A stretch of DNA of 64,000 nucleotides from Sorghum bicolor (lineage: Eukaryota > Streptophyta > Magnoliopsida > Poales > Poaceae): NCBI RefSeq assembly GCF_000003195.3, contig NC_012876.2:48293276-48357275 (forward strand), written 5' to 3'. Each line of letters starts with the position of its first letter. Position 1 is the first letter of the stretch. The notes below the pieces were generated by a model. It was given only the letters and a program-made list of their open reading frames with translations, did no database searches and was not told the origin of the DNA. Below, in pieces: positions 23,322 through 34,889 of this stretch. Both the position numbers and the translations under genes were made by a program.

Positions 23322-26300
23322 CTACGCGGCAGGGGAGGAGGCAGTCGGCGCCTTCTTCAGCTCAGAAGGAAGAAAAGGCAAGCAGCCCGTCGATAAAGAT
23401 GGGACTTCCAGTCGAGGCCTCAAGAAAAATAAAAAGAAGCAGAAAGTGCGGCAGTTCCACCAGGGAGATTCGGGTGACGACCTCGTCGCCGCGATGGATC
23501 GAAAGAAGCCGCGAGGCCCTCCGGAGGGAGGCATCTTCGACAAGATGTTGGAGGAACCATGCCCTTACCATAAGGGAGGCGCTAACCACAAACTCAAGGA
23601 CTGTCGTATGCTGAGAAAGCATTTCGACGGTCAGGGGTTCAAAAAAGATACGCGCGAGGACTCCAAGAAGGAGAAGGCTGGCGGCAAGGAGGACAACAAA
23701 GATGACGACAGCTTCCCCGCCGTCCACGACTGCTACATGATCTATGGCGGGCCTTCGACTCAGTTGACCGCGAGGCAGCGTAAAAGGGAGCGTCGCGAAG
23801 TCTTTGCAGCAAGAATGGCGGTGCCCCAGTATCTTAGCTGGTCAAGCACTCCCATCACCTTCGACCGAGAAGATCACCCTGACAAGGTGGTCGCCCCAGG
23901 CGTCTACCCGCTCGTCGTCGACCCCATCATCGTCAACACCCGACTCTCAAAAGTGCTGATGGATGGCGGCAGCAGCCTCAACATCATCTACCTCGAGACC
24001 CTCGATCTCCTCGGCATCGATAGAGGACGCCTCCAGCCAAGCGCCGACGGTTTCCATGGCGTCGTACCAGGGAAAAAGGCACTGCCAGTAGGTCGAATCG
24101 ACCTACCGGTCTGCTTCGGCACAGCGGCCAATTTCAGGAAGGAGACCCTCACCTTTGAGGTGGTTGGGTTCCGAGGCACGTACCACGCCATCATCGGGCG
24201 CCCGGGCTACGCCAAGTTCATGGCTATACCCAACTACACATACTTGAAGCTGAAGATGCCTGGTCCCAAAGGCGTCATCACCGTCAGTTCCTCCTTCGAG
24301 CACGCGTACGAGTGCGACGTCGAGTGCGTCGAGTACGGGGAGGCGGTCGAGAGCTCCACCGAGCTCGTTGCAAAGCTCGAAGCCATGGCCGCTGAGGCTC
24401 CAGAACCTAAACGACATGTGGGCAGCTTCGAGGCGGCGGAAGGAACTAAGAAGATCCCGCTCGACCCCAACAACTCCGACGGCAAGGTGCTGACGATCAG
24501 CACCGACCTCGACCCCAAATAGGAAGCCGTGCTCGTCGACTTTCTCCGTGCAAATGCTGATATGTTTGCATGGAGTCCCTCGGATATGCCGGGCATACCG
24601 AGGGAAGTCGCCGAGCACTCCTTGGAGATTCGAGCCGGTTCCAAGCCAGTGAAGCAGCGGTTGCGCCGATTCGACGAGGAAAAGCGCAAGATCATTGGCG
24701 AGGAAGTCCACAAGCTTTTGACGGCCGGATTCATCAAGGAGGTTCATCATCCTGACTGGTTAGCGAACCCTGTATTAGTTAAGAAAAAGAATGGGAAAAT
24801 GAGGATGTGTGTCGATTATACTAGTTTGAATAAAGCATGTCCAAAAGTTCCCTTTCCATTGCCACGCATTGATCAGATTGTCGATTCTACCGCGGGATGT
24901 GAAACCCTTTCTTTCCTTGATGCTTATTCTGGTTATCACCAAATAAAAATGAAAGAGTCCGACCAGCTCGCGACCTCTTTCATCACACCTTTCGGGATGT
25001 ATTGCTACGTGACCATGCCATTTGGACTTCGAAACGCGGGAGCCACGTATCAACGTTGCATGCTCCACGTATTTGGCGAACATATAGGCTCAACGGTCGA
25101 GGCCTACGTCGACGACATTGTCGTCAAGTCAAAGCAACGAGGAGACCTGATCCAGGACCTCGAGGTTGCCTTCAGCTGCTTACGCACCAGCCGGATCAAG
25201 CTTAATCCCGAGAAATGCGTTTTCGGCGTGCCTCGAGGCATGCTCCTAGGATACATTGTTTCACAGCGCGGTATCGAGGCCAACCCCGAGAAAGTCTCGG
25301 CCATCACGAAAATGGGGCCAATCCGAGACATCAAGGGTGTACAGAGAGTCACGGGGTGCCTGGCGGCTCTGAGCCGTTTCATCTCGAGACTAGGAGAAAA
25401 GGCATTACCATTATATCGACTCCTGAAGAAGGTCGAGCGTTTTTCTTGGACCCCCGAGGCCGAGGAAGCACTCGAAAAACTGAAAAAGACGCTGACTTCG
25501 GCACCAGTCCTGGTTCCACCTCAACCTGCGGAGCCGCTGCTCCTCTACGTCGCGTCGACGACCCAGGTCGTCAGCGCGGCGGTGGTGGTCGAAAGACAAG
25601 AGGAGGGTCACGCGCTGCCAGTCCAAAGGCCAGTCTATTTCGTCAGCGAGGTGCTTTCGGAGACCAAGGCGCGTTACCCCCAAATCCAGAAGCTGATCTA
25701 CGCCGTAATCCTTGCCCGCCGCAAATTGCAGCATTACTTCCTTGGTCATCCTATCACGGTGGTCTCTTCTTTCCCCTTGGGCGAGATAATCCAGAGCAAG
25801 AAGGCCACGGGAAGGATAGCAAAGTGGTCGGTCGAGCTCATGAGCGAGACTCTCACTTACGCGCCTCGAAAGGCCATCAAATCGCAAGCCCTGGTAGACT
25901 TCGTCGCGGAATGGACGGACTCCCAGCTTCCCCCAACTCAGGTCCAGGCGGAGCTGTGGACAATGTATTTCGACGGGTCACTCATGAAAACTGGGGCCGG
26001 GGCCGGCCTACTGTTCATCTCACCCTTGGGCGTCCACATGAGGTACATAATCAGGATTCATTTCGCCGCATCTAACAATGTCGCAGAATATGAGGCCCTC
26101 GTCAACGGTCTCAAGATCGCTATCGAGTTAGGAGTCCGACGCCTCGACGTCCGAGGCGACTCCCAACTCGTCATCGACCAGGTAATGAAAACCTCGAGTT
26201 GCCATGACCCAAAAATGGAAGCATACTGCAAGGAGGTGCGTCGACTCGAAGACAAATTCCACGGCCTCGAGCTTGTCCATGTCGCTCGACGCTACAACGA

Positions 26301-27750
26301 GGCAGCCGACGAACTCGCCAAGATTGCATCTACCAGAGGCACAGTGCCGCCTGATGCATTCTCAAAGGATCTACACGAGCCATCCGTCGACCTAGGCACG
26401 GGGGCTGGCGTCGACACCACCATCGCCCGACCAACCAATGCTGTCGATGCGCTCTTGATGGAGGAAGAGGTGATGGAAATAGAACGACGACCGGGTCGAC
26501 CATTCGATTGGCGCACACCGTTCCTCAACTGCCTTATCCGCGGTGAGTTGCCAGAAGACAAGACAGAAGCTCGTCGTATCGCCCGACGGGCCAAATCATA
26601 TGTGATCTATGGCGAAGACAACGAGCTATATCGACGGAGCCCGACGGGGATCTTACAACGTTGCATCACCGTAGAGGAAGGCCGAAAACTCCTCGACGAC
26701 CTGCACTCGGGGGCTTGTGGCCACCACGCCGCCCCACGGACCCTCGTAGGAAACGCTTTTCGGCAAGGCTTTTACTGGCCAACGGCCGTGGCGGATGCCA
26801 TCGAGCTCGTACGCTCGTGTCATGGGTGCCAATTCTACGCCAAACAGACGCACCTGCCCGCCCACGCTCTTCAGATGATCCCCATCACCTGGCCGTTTGC
26901 GGTGTGGGGGCTCGATTTAGTAGGACCTCTACAAAAGGCGAAAGGAGGGTATACCCATTTGCTGGTGGCTATTGACAAGTTCTCCAAATGGATCGAGGCT
27001 CGACCCATCACCAACATCCGCTCCGAGTAGGCCGTCCTTTTCTTCTCCGACATCATCCATCGGTTTGGGATCCCCAATGTCATCATCACCGACAACGGCA
27101 CCCAGTTCACTGGCAGAAAGTTCTTGGATTTCTGCGATCAGCATCACATCCGTGTGAACTGGTCCGCAGTAGCCCACCCTCGAACTAACGGCCAGGTCGA
27201 GCGTGCCAACGGCATGATTTTGCAAGGACTCAAGCCAAGGATCTACAATCGATTGAAGAAATTCGGCAAGAAATGGGTCGAGGAGCTTTCCTCAGTCCTA
27301 TGGAGCCTAAGGACAACGCCAAGCAGGGCCACCAAATACACCCCGTTCTTCATGGTCTACGGCTCTGAGGCTGTCCTCCCCACAGACCTCGAGTATGGGT
27401 CACCTCGACTCAAGGCTTACAACGAGCAATCGAACAAAGAAACTCAAGAAAACGCGGTCGACCAACTCGAGGAGGCTCGAGACATGGCCCTCCTCAACTC
27501 TGCTAGATATCAGCAGAGACTCCGACGCTACCACGACAAGCACGTGCGCAAGAGGGACCTCAACGTAGGCGACCTTGTCCTACGACGCCGGCAAAGCAAC
27601 CAAGGACGCCACAAGCTGACCCCACCTTGGGAAGGCCCGTATGTGGTGGCCGAGGTCCTTAAGCCAGGAACGTACAAATTGGCGGACGAAAAGGGGGCAG
27701 TCTTCACCAACGCATGGAACATCGAACAGCTACGTCGATTCTACCCCTAG
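23308..27750 (+). pseudogene. pol: Tat pol: protease, RT, two RNase H modules, integrase
   Basis: Frame 1 is open from 23308 to the TAA at 27748-27750 except for two TAG codons (24520-24522, between protease and RT; 27028-27030, inside integrase). Order of domains: zinc-knuckle-like CPYH...C (about 23560); protease with LMDGGSSLNI (about 23955); RT with LDAYSGYHQIKM and catalytic YVDDIVVKS (about 25105); a first RNase H-like region whose catalytic residues look lost (YVAST where D-A-S is usual); a second RNase H with YFDGS, AEYEAL and GDSQLV; integrase with LDLVG, ITDNGTQF and GQVERANG (D, D, E with 35 residues between the last two). It lacks a chromodomain, as expected for Tat. Gag ends 11 bases inside this frame, one position out of phase. 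Both TAG codons sit where glutamine is usual in relatives, so they look like CAG-to-TAG changes. Confidence 0.92.
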
Positions 27751-28303
27751 AAGTCCTAGAATTACGATCCTACATTTTGTACGAAGACTTTGTAAATGAA
27801 CGCATGAATAAATAAAGTCTTTCCCTCGAGCGGCTTCTTTCTGTACCAAAAATAGTCACGAGTTATAGTCTCGACGTCAAAAGGGGATGCCGACCATGAC
27901 CCATCATAGTCCGCACCCCCTCGGGGGCTACCAGAGGGACGACCCCTCCCCAAGCGTCGAAAAAGCCAAAAAGTTTCTCTCTTTCCTACTTAGTAAACCT
28001 TGAACGATCGAGTAGTCGAGGCGCCTCGAGCCCCTCGAGGACCGAAGGATAGCGAGCCTGAGAACACCTACGCCCCCGGGCTATGGAAACTCTACTCACT
28101 CCCTCACCCTCGAGGCGATCGAAGCTGTCTTTTACGAAAAATCGAACAAGGAACACATATGTAGGCGCAAAAAGAAATAAAAGAACCTCGAGTGGAAAGA
28201 CAAACAAACATTTAACAACCACAAAAATACTGTATCGCTTAAAAACAGGATTAACAAAGTTTTATACAAGGGGCCCCAGGCACCCCGAGCAGGCTCGCAG
28301 GCC
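27751..28303. other. Spacer between pol and the antisense gene
   Basis: Convergent 3' ends face each other here. A possible plus-strand polyadenylation signal AATAAATAAAG is near 27807. The motif CTCGGGGGCTAC, identical to the core of the terminal polypurine tract, occurs at 27920-27931. No gene is seen. Confidence 0.5.
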
Positions 28304-31300
28304 TCAGTCCATGGTACAATCCTCGCCACCCTCACCTCCGCCCCCGTTAGTCTCAGGAGGAAGCACCTCAGGCTCAAATAGCTTGGCCAACCTCTCTCCA
28401 GGAGCCTCCGCGTCGTCGATCAAAGCGTGAAGCCTTTCTTCGTTCTCCGCGTCGGTCTTAGAGATGTCGGTGACGAAGCCGTGGGATACTACCTCCATGT
28501 CGTAGGAGAAGCCCGAGCAGACAACTGCCATCGCCCGCTTCACCCCGACGTGGAGGGCATCCCGCACCCGATCTCGCAGCGTCGCACCTAAGTAACACAG
28601 CTGATCGATCAGTGCGTCGCCTCGAGAGTCCTCCCTCGACTCATCCATAGGCTCGACCTCCCAAGAGGTCGAGAGATCGCTTATCGCCGTCCGCACTCGA
28701 CGGTTCAAAGCAACCTCAGCCTCGAGCTGAGCCTTGGTGTTCCGAGCCTCGGCTTGGGCGGCCAGGAGTTCGTCCTTGAGCCCTATAAATACCAATACAA
28801 AGAAGCTTTAGGAAAAACTCAAGCACACCTCGAAAAGGAAAGTCGACAGAGGAAACATACCTTTGATGCTCTCCTCTAGAGCCGTGTTCTCGCCAACCAA
28901 TCTGGTGTTGGCACGCTCGATCTCTCTGTTGGAGCGCGCCAGCTCAGTATTGGCGACGCGGAGATCTTCGATCACCCTGCCAGCCTGAGCGACGGCTCCA
29001 CTCTTCTCCAGCAGTTCTCCCTTCAGAAGCTCGACGTCGTCAGAGAGACTGCGGGATCGAGCTCGCTCCATCTCGAGGTCTTCGAGGGCTTTCTTCTTTG
29101 CGTCCTTGGCGGCACCCCTGGCGACCTCATTGTCCACGTACGCCACCTTCATCTTCTGGAAGGTATCGCGGAGGGAGTCCAGGTCGGTTTGGAGAAGGCC
29201 CTTCTCCTTGTCCAGATCCGCAATGACGCTCTTGTAGGACAGGGCCTCCTCCCGGGCTCTGGACGTGGCCTCCTCGACCGTAAGAGCCCGCTCCCGTAGC
29301 CGCATCGCCTCCTCCTCCGCCTTCTTCGAGACCTCCCGGGCCTCGGCCAGAGCAGCCTCCCTCGCCTTCTTCTCCTCCTCGAGTGCTATGAGATCTTTGT
29401 AAGCCTTAAGCAGCTTTTCCTGCGACTCGAGGAGTTGATCCTTGAGGAGGGGAAGCTGCTCCCATCCGCCCCTCGTGGCATGTATGAAGCTGGATTTAAT
29501 GCGAGAGGTCTCTTTCATATCCTGCGAATTAGGGGTCGGATGGATTAGAATACGGAAACCAGAAAGCACCATAAAGATTGGAATTCGAGAAACACTTACA
29601 AAATAAGCTGGCCCGAGCCCGTTGTTGATGACGTCCGATAGGAGCCCCACCACGTGTTTCATCCAAAGGCGGAGCTCCTCGACATGCTCCCACTTCTCGA
29701 CCTCCTTCTTGTCGTCGAGGAAGATATTGGGCTCAGACGGGTCGGTGGAAGCTCGGATACGAATCCGATCGGGACACCAGTTCTCCATTTCCCGATCAGC
29801 CCGCACCTTGACGCCGCGGAGAAAATTCTCGACGGTCTCGAGGGAACCCCCGTGGCGCAAGAACAGGTCGGCGAGGCAAGGAAACCGCCGGTCGTCATCC
29901 ACCGTCTTCCACGTACCGTCCTTGCTCCCAGACGACCCGATCTCGTCCTCCTCAGAGGGAAAGCGGTCCTCCCACGCTCGACGCTCCCGGAGAAACCCTG
30001 GGGCGATCCCGTCCATGCCGTAGAGTGTCCTCTTGATCTCAGACTCGGGGTCGGTGGGGGTGCGCATCATGCAGGCGAGCGCCACCACTCCGTCCGCTCG
30101 CCCCAACTCTGCCCGGATCGCGGCAGGCGCCCCCGGGAGGAGCCACGCTGGGGTGGGAGGCCCGTACACCGGCAAATCTCCCTCTTGATCGCCGGGCTCT
30201 TGCGACGCCAGCGGCGCCGGTTCGGCCAAAATTTGAGGCGGGGGCTCGAGTGGCTCGTTCTCTTGGCCCCCCAGCTGCTGTTGCTGCCCCAGCTGCTGCT
30301 GCTGCTCCTCCTGCTGATGCTGCAGTTGCTCCTCTGGCTGGGGTCACTGCTGCTGCTGCTCCAGTGACGGCTGCGTCGCCTCGCGCTCCCGCCCCTCCTC
30401 CTCCACCATCTTCCTTTGCGCCTCGAGGGCTCGAAGGCCCGCGGGCCAGGGAGTCCGTCCCGCGACGTTGGGAGTCGACGCTTCTTCCTCCATGGGTCGA
30501 GCGCCCCCAGACGCTTCGTTGCCATCAGACGTATCGCTGATGGTGATGGGTTCCCCCTCGACCCCCAATTGAGAGGGCTCGGGGGCTCCTTCTGACGCTC
30601 GCGTCTGGGGGGCCGCATCATGAGTCGGTGGCGGCGGAGTACGCGCGGGACGAGGTGAAGCAATCTCGACGCCGGCTGGAGGTTGGGTGCTTGACGAGCC
30701 TACAAAACAAAGGGTAAAGGTCAGACGTTATGATAACCGACGTAATAATATCGCGACACCCAGGAATTAACTACGAACCTGGTTCCGTGGAGGCGGCACC
30801 CGTTCTGAGCCTCTTGGCCATCGATGGTTGGGCCTGCTCGAGGGTCCGTTTCAGCCTGAGAAAAAGTCAGCATGTGAGGAAAGGTGAAAGAATGGGGGGA
30901 CAAAGACCGCAACAACAAAAGGGCTTACCCCACGGGCAGAACGGCCCGCCTTCCGCCACCCCGACCAGTGGGCCTCGAGCCACCCCGCGTCGGGGCGCTA
31001 GGCCCCTCGAGGGCAGAAACTGGCCTAGGTACGTCGGTCCCCGCCTGGCGGGCGCCGGGACTCGCGCTCCTACGGCCGGCGTCTCCTTTCTCAGAGGCCG
31101 CAGCGCGACCGCGAGTTAGCGGCCCCGACGCCTGGGACCTAGCCGGACCGCTCTCCCTGGGCGCCAGGGGAGGGCGCGGTGCGTCTTGGCCCGCCTTGAG
31201 CGCGGAAGGGGCGTCGGGCCGGGGACGACGAGATCCGCTCGGACCCTCCTCCGGCGCCTTCGTCCGGGGGGCGTCGATGTCACCTCGAGGCGGGCCCTCG

Positions 31301-32593
31301 AGGATCCGATCGAGGCGCGACGCCATCCCCTCGGAGTCGTCGCTACTCTCGTCGTCGTCATCGTCATCGTTGGGGGATTCTTCCTCAGGCTCCCCCCTCT
31401 GCCTGGATTTGGCTCGACGCGCCTCTAATGCTTGGCGGTCGAGATTCTTCTTCTTCTCCCCCTTCTTTGCGGAGTCCTTGGCAGACTTCAGCTTTTCGGC
31501 GGATTGGCGCCGTTTGTCGCGATCGACCTCGTCCTCCTTTACTGGAGGCCTCGAGGACCGGACATCAATCCGACCCTGCCAAAACTAAGGTAGACTTAGA
31601 AAAAAAGAGAGGGGAGAGGGGAAACCTAGAATCGAGGATGCGCGCAAGAAGAAAGCGTACCAGATCGATCGAGGCTGCGTCAGGTCTCATGGGGAAGCCG
31701 TTGACGTGCTCCGGCTTAAAATCACCGGCAATTGCGGCCCTGACTCGGGCCGCGACTTCATCGTCCGCCGGAGGCTCGCTGGACATCCGACATGCCTCGA
31801 GGTCCCGAGACGAGACGCCAGGGCCCATCTCGTCCATCCTCAGCGGTCGTGACATCAGAGGGAGAACTCTCCGATGATGGACGGCCGAGAGGACGAGGGC
31901 GGCGGTCAAACCTTCCTGGCGAAGCTTCTTCAGGGCGTCGAGGAGAGGGTCGAGCCGAGGCTGATGAGCTTGGACGACGCCGTACGTCCAGTCCGCTGGG
32001 CGCTCCAAGATCAGACGGCCCGAGTAGGAAGGTAGGAGGTTGTCGTCGTTCCGCAGGTAGAACCATTGGGAGTCCCAACCGGCGTGGTCGGTCGACAACC
32101 CTACCGGGATGTACTCCCGCGGCCGGTCCGTCTTCCCCGTCTTCTGCACCAGATTGAGGCAACCCGCCCGCACGGGTTTCCTCACGCCCGTGGTTCCGGT
32201 GGAGGCGTGAAACAGCTCGCCCCTGTAGAGGTGGAGCCACAGCTCCCAGTGCGGCATCATCCCTAGGAAGCCCTCACACACGGCGGCGAAGACCGCCGCT
32301 ACGGTGATGGCGTTCGGAGAGAAGTGCTGCAGCTCCACCCCATAATGGAAGCAGAGGGCCGGCATGAAGCGGCTTGGAGGCGCGCCCAGACCGTGGCGGT
32401 GAAACTTGGCGAACGACACCACGTAGCCCTCGGGTGGCTGAGGCGCCCTGTGGCTCGCTGGCGGCGCGATCCACTCTGGCGACGACAGCGAGGTGCGGTG
32501 GCGCAGCAGTCCCTCCTTCTCGAGCTCTAACAGCCGGCGCTCCGTCATCGACGACGGGCGCCAGTCATCGGCGGCGACGAGTCTTACAGGCAT
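28304..32593 (-). CDS. Six-exon antisense gene of the Tat element (putative gypsy-type transposon domain, coiled coil)
   Basis: Start ATG at 32593; exons 32593-31661, 31575-30929, 30855-30779, 30699-29600, 29521-28861 and 28782-28304 (TGA at 28306-28304). All five introns (85, 73, 79, 78 and 78 bases) are GT-AG and every phase matches, giving 3,897 coding bases. Exon 1 has a domain resembling PF04195 as I remember it (HYGVELQHFSPNAI, CEGFLGMMPHWELWLHLY). Exon 2 is Lys/Glu/Asp-rich and probably disordered or nuclear. Exon 4 is Pro/Glu/Gln-rich and then returns to a folded segment (FLRERRAWEDRFP). Exon 5 is a long heptad-rich coiled coil. An in-frame TGA at 30346-30344 in a poly-Gln run breaks it, possibly from CGA. 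Antisense open frames are known in the Tat lineage, but their role is unknown to me. Confidence refers to the gene model; the present copy may be non-functional. Confidence 0.85.
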
Positions 32594-32725
32594 CTCGGCT
32601 AACGGGACGGTGGGTTCGCTACGGCTCGAGGGGGCGTGTGCTCGTGAGATGACGAGAAAGCAAAGGCAGCAAAGGAACAAGAGCGAGAAGGCGGAAGGGA
32701 GAGGAACGGCGGTGACGCGACGACG

Positions 32726-32733
32726 TATTTATA
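32726..32733 (-). promoter_or_regulatory. TATA box of the antisense gene
   Basis: TATAAATA on the minus strand, about 130 bases upstream of the ATG at 32593, leaving a leader of about 100 bases with no earlier ATG that I can see. Confidence 0.65.
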
Positions 32734-33500
32734 GGCAGCTGTCCGCCAACGGACAGATCCGAGAAGTAAGGTAACTCCCCCCATAAATGCGCCGCCTGAC
32801 AGCTCTCTCTCTCTCCTCACAGGCCGGACTCTCCGAATTCCTCGCCGATACGGTGTCGTAACGTCATCCGCCTAAAAAGACGCGCCCAACGGGCAGAAAG
32901 GCGAACCGCCACGACCGTTTCCTTCCCTCGTAAGCCAAGGGACATAACCACAAAAGTCTCGAGAGGTCGATGGCTGGCCCGCCGAAAGGGTTCGACAGCC
33001 GATCTCGAGCGCCAGAGTCAGGGATCCCCAGCGAGCGGTCGAAGATCGAGGCCCGCCTCGAGGACTCGCTGGTGATGTTCAAGGTAGGGTCGAGACAGTC
33101 GAGAGGAATCCCCCCGAAGGGAGGCATCGAGCCGCTGGACTCTATCGAATGAGACCAGTATCCCCGACCACGTCGACCCTGCTTTATGAGGACGCCTCCG
33201 GGCTACAGCTGACCCCCTCGAAAGGGGCACAGGTTCTCACTTGGACTACCCGCTAGGAACTCAATTTGGGATGGAAGACGCTCGCTCTATCGAGAGTACG
33301 TCGAAACCCCCGGGCAAAAACGAGCCAGTCAGAACCTTCCACCACTGGTGTCGAAAGCGTTTCTGCGAATTAGATAACATAACCCTCGAAGGAGTCAAAA
33401 ACTCCTCCGAGGGCTCGGGGGCTACCCCCGCGGGGTCGCTCGCGCGCCCCCACGAAAATTCGACCGTAAATCAAAACCTCCATTCGAGCGCTAGCGCTCA
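32734..33500. other. Region between the antisense promoter and the polypurine tract
   Basis: No convincing gene. It should hold upstream control sequences of the antisense gene. Clustered inverted pieces occur near its end: CTCCGAGGG near 33405 and GAGCGCTAGCGCTC at 33486-33499. A second CTCGGGGGCTAC motif is at 33414-33425. Confidence 0.5.
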
Positions 33501-33520
33501 AATGGAGGCTCGGGGGCTAC
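33501..33520 (+). promoter_or_regulatory. Polypurine tract of the Tat element
   Basis: AATGGAGGCTCGGGGGCTAC directly precedes the 3' LTR. Confidence 0.8.
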
Positions 33521-34569
33521 TGTCGAGGGTATCGGTAAGGGGTACCCTCAGCGATGCGCATTATGAGATTGCCCGTACGAAGGTCGAGAACCTTAATTCG
33601 ACGCTCTAATCTTACGTATGCGCCGCCATCGACGGTCGCAGCCTCGAAGACGGAAATAGCGTCGAGCGAATCGGTTCAGGACTCGAGCGACGGCTGCCGT
33701 CGATGACGGAAGCGGGCTCGAGCGAACCGAGAGGTGTCGGGCGCGAGGACACTGTCCGCCGCCCGACGCGCGCACGCGAGCCGGAGCATTAAATGCACCT
33801 GACGCTTCCCCACCTAACACACAGGTCACGGAAGGCGTGATAGGGAGCAAGCTTCCGTCCCATCGTTCTTTTTGCAGCCTTCCCACCGAACGACCCAGGG
33901 CGTGTCAGGACGCGGGAAACAAGGATGGAACGTCTAATCGGGACCCCCTCGAGACACCCAAGGTCAGCGCTCCAGATACCAGCATATTACACGGCGTCCG
34001 ACCCTCGACCAAACAGGGCCCCTTCCCAGGGACAAGTTGGGCGTCGACTGACTTCATCACAGCTACCCCGTCGGGTCCGCCACCATACCGTACAAGCGTG
34101 CGACCTCAGAACCAGCACAAGGCGGCTGGCAGGGCAGAACACAGGAGCACGCGTAATCATCACCGAGCTATCAAGATGGGACGGCTCGAGGCCATGCCGT
34201 ACGGAAGCCTCGAGTAGGTCAGCGCTCCATGCAGCTATCGATCCCTACTCTAACATCTATGCATGTACCCTGTGTCTCTCCTTGGAGCTATAAAAGGAGG
34301 GACTCAGGAATAGAAGAGAGGGACATCACAACACAAGAACACACACACACACGTAGTAGAGCTACACCCTTCATACCACGCTTGTATTCGCCCCTGTACG
34401 AGCACTTAGGTGCAAGATAATACAAACTCTCTCCCCCCGCTGGACGTAGGGCCTTCTCTTGCCCGAACCAGGATAAATCTCAGTGTCTTCTTGCATCACC
34501 ATCCGGAAAGGGGAGCACGCATACAAATTTACTCGTTGGTGTGACCCCCCGGGGGAAAAAACACCGACA
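33521..34569 (+). repeat. 3' LTR of the Tat element
   Basis: 1049 bp, nearly identical to 20270-21321. Differences seen by eye are about nine substitutions, one single-base indel and a shorter CA repeat. TATA box at 34289-34295. Confidence 0.96.
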
Positions 34570-34889
34570 GATACGATGAGACTCTGGCTGTAACAAGAAC
34601 TTTTGAAATGTGTGTGTGAAAAATTATGTTGCTTCCGCTATTTCAAACTTGTGTTGTAATAACTAAGTAACTCCGATGTGGTGCTGCTTCGTCGGCAGGG
34701 AATGAACTATGTAACAATCACTGTGTTTTGTTGAACTATTACGATCTTGGTATGTTGCAAAGTTGGTTTGAAATCCTTCGTGATTTCGGTTGACTACCAG
34801 GGTTATATGGGCTCAAGTCTGGAAACTTGAATGCTAGTTCTATCGTTTCTACACTTGAACTTTTATAATTTGGTCGGTTCTATGACACA
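34570..34889 (+). repeat. Second copy of the duplication, plus-strand LTR end
   Basis: Continues copy 2 after the Tat element, beginning with the target duplicate GATAC and ending TATGACACA, the same LTR end as at 16743. Confidence 0.9.

Larger units (their letters stand above)
20270..34569 (+). mobile_element. Complete Tat-lineage Ty3/gypsy retrotransposon with an antisense gene
   Basis: 14.3 kb flanked by the 5-bp duplication GATAC. Order: 5' LTR, primer binding site, gag, pol (protease, RT, RNase H, second RNase H, integrase), a 5.7-kb downstream region holding a minus-strand multi-exon gene, polypurine tract, 3' LTR. Gene order, the second RNase H with DGS, EYEAL and GDSQLV motifs, and the antisense gene downstream of pol fit the Tat lineage (RIRE2, Grande, Retand). 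The LTRs differ by about nine substitutions and two small indels by eye, so the insertion is recent (about 0.3 Myr if 1.3e-8 per site per year holds). Gag and pol are nevertheless broken by TAG stops and one frame change. Confidence 0.95.

Noticed and set aside
28808..30229. 473-codon minus frame as a stand-alone coiled-coil gene
   Set aside because: It reads through a 78-base in-frame intron (29599-29522) and through a splice donor at 28860; it is exons 4-5 of the larger gene.
30920..31590. Plus-strand frames of 80-234 codons in the Tat element
   Set aside because: They are opposite-strand shadows of exon 2 of the antisense gene, whose frame, charge pattern and splice sites are coherent.
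32599..32680. Extension of the antisense gene upstream to 32680
   Set aside because: The codon at 32680 is TTG; the first ATG in frame is at 32593, a sensible distance from the TATA box.
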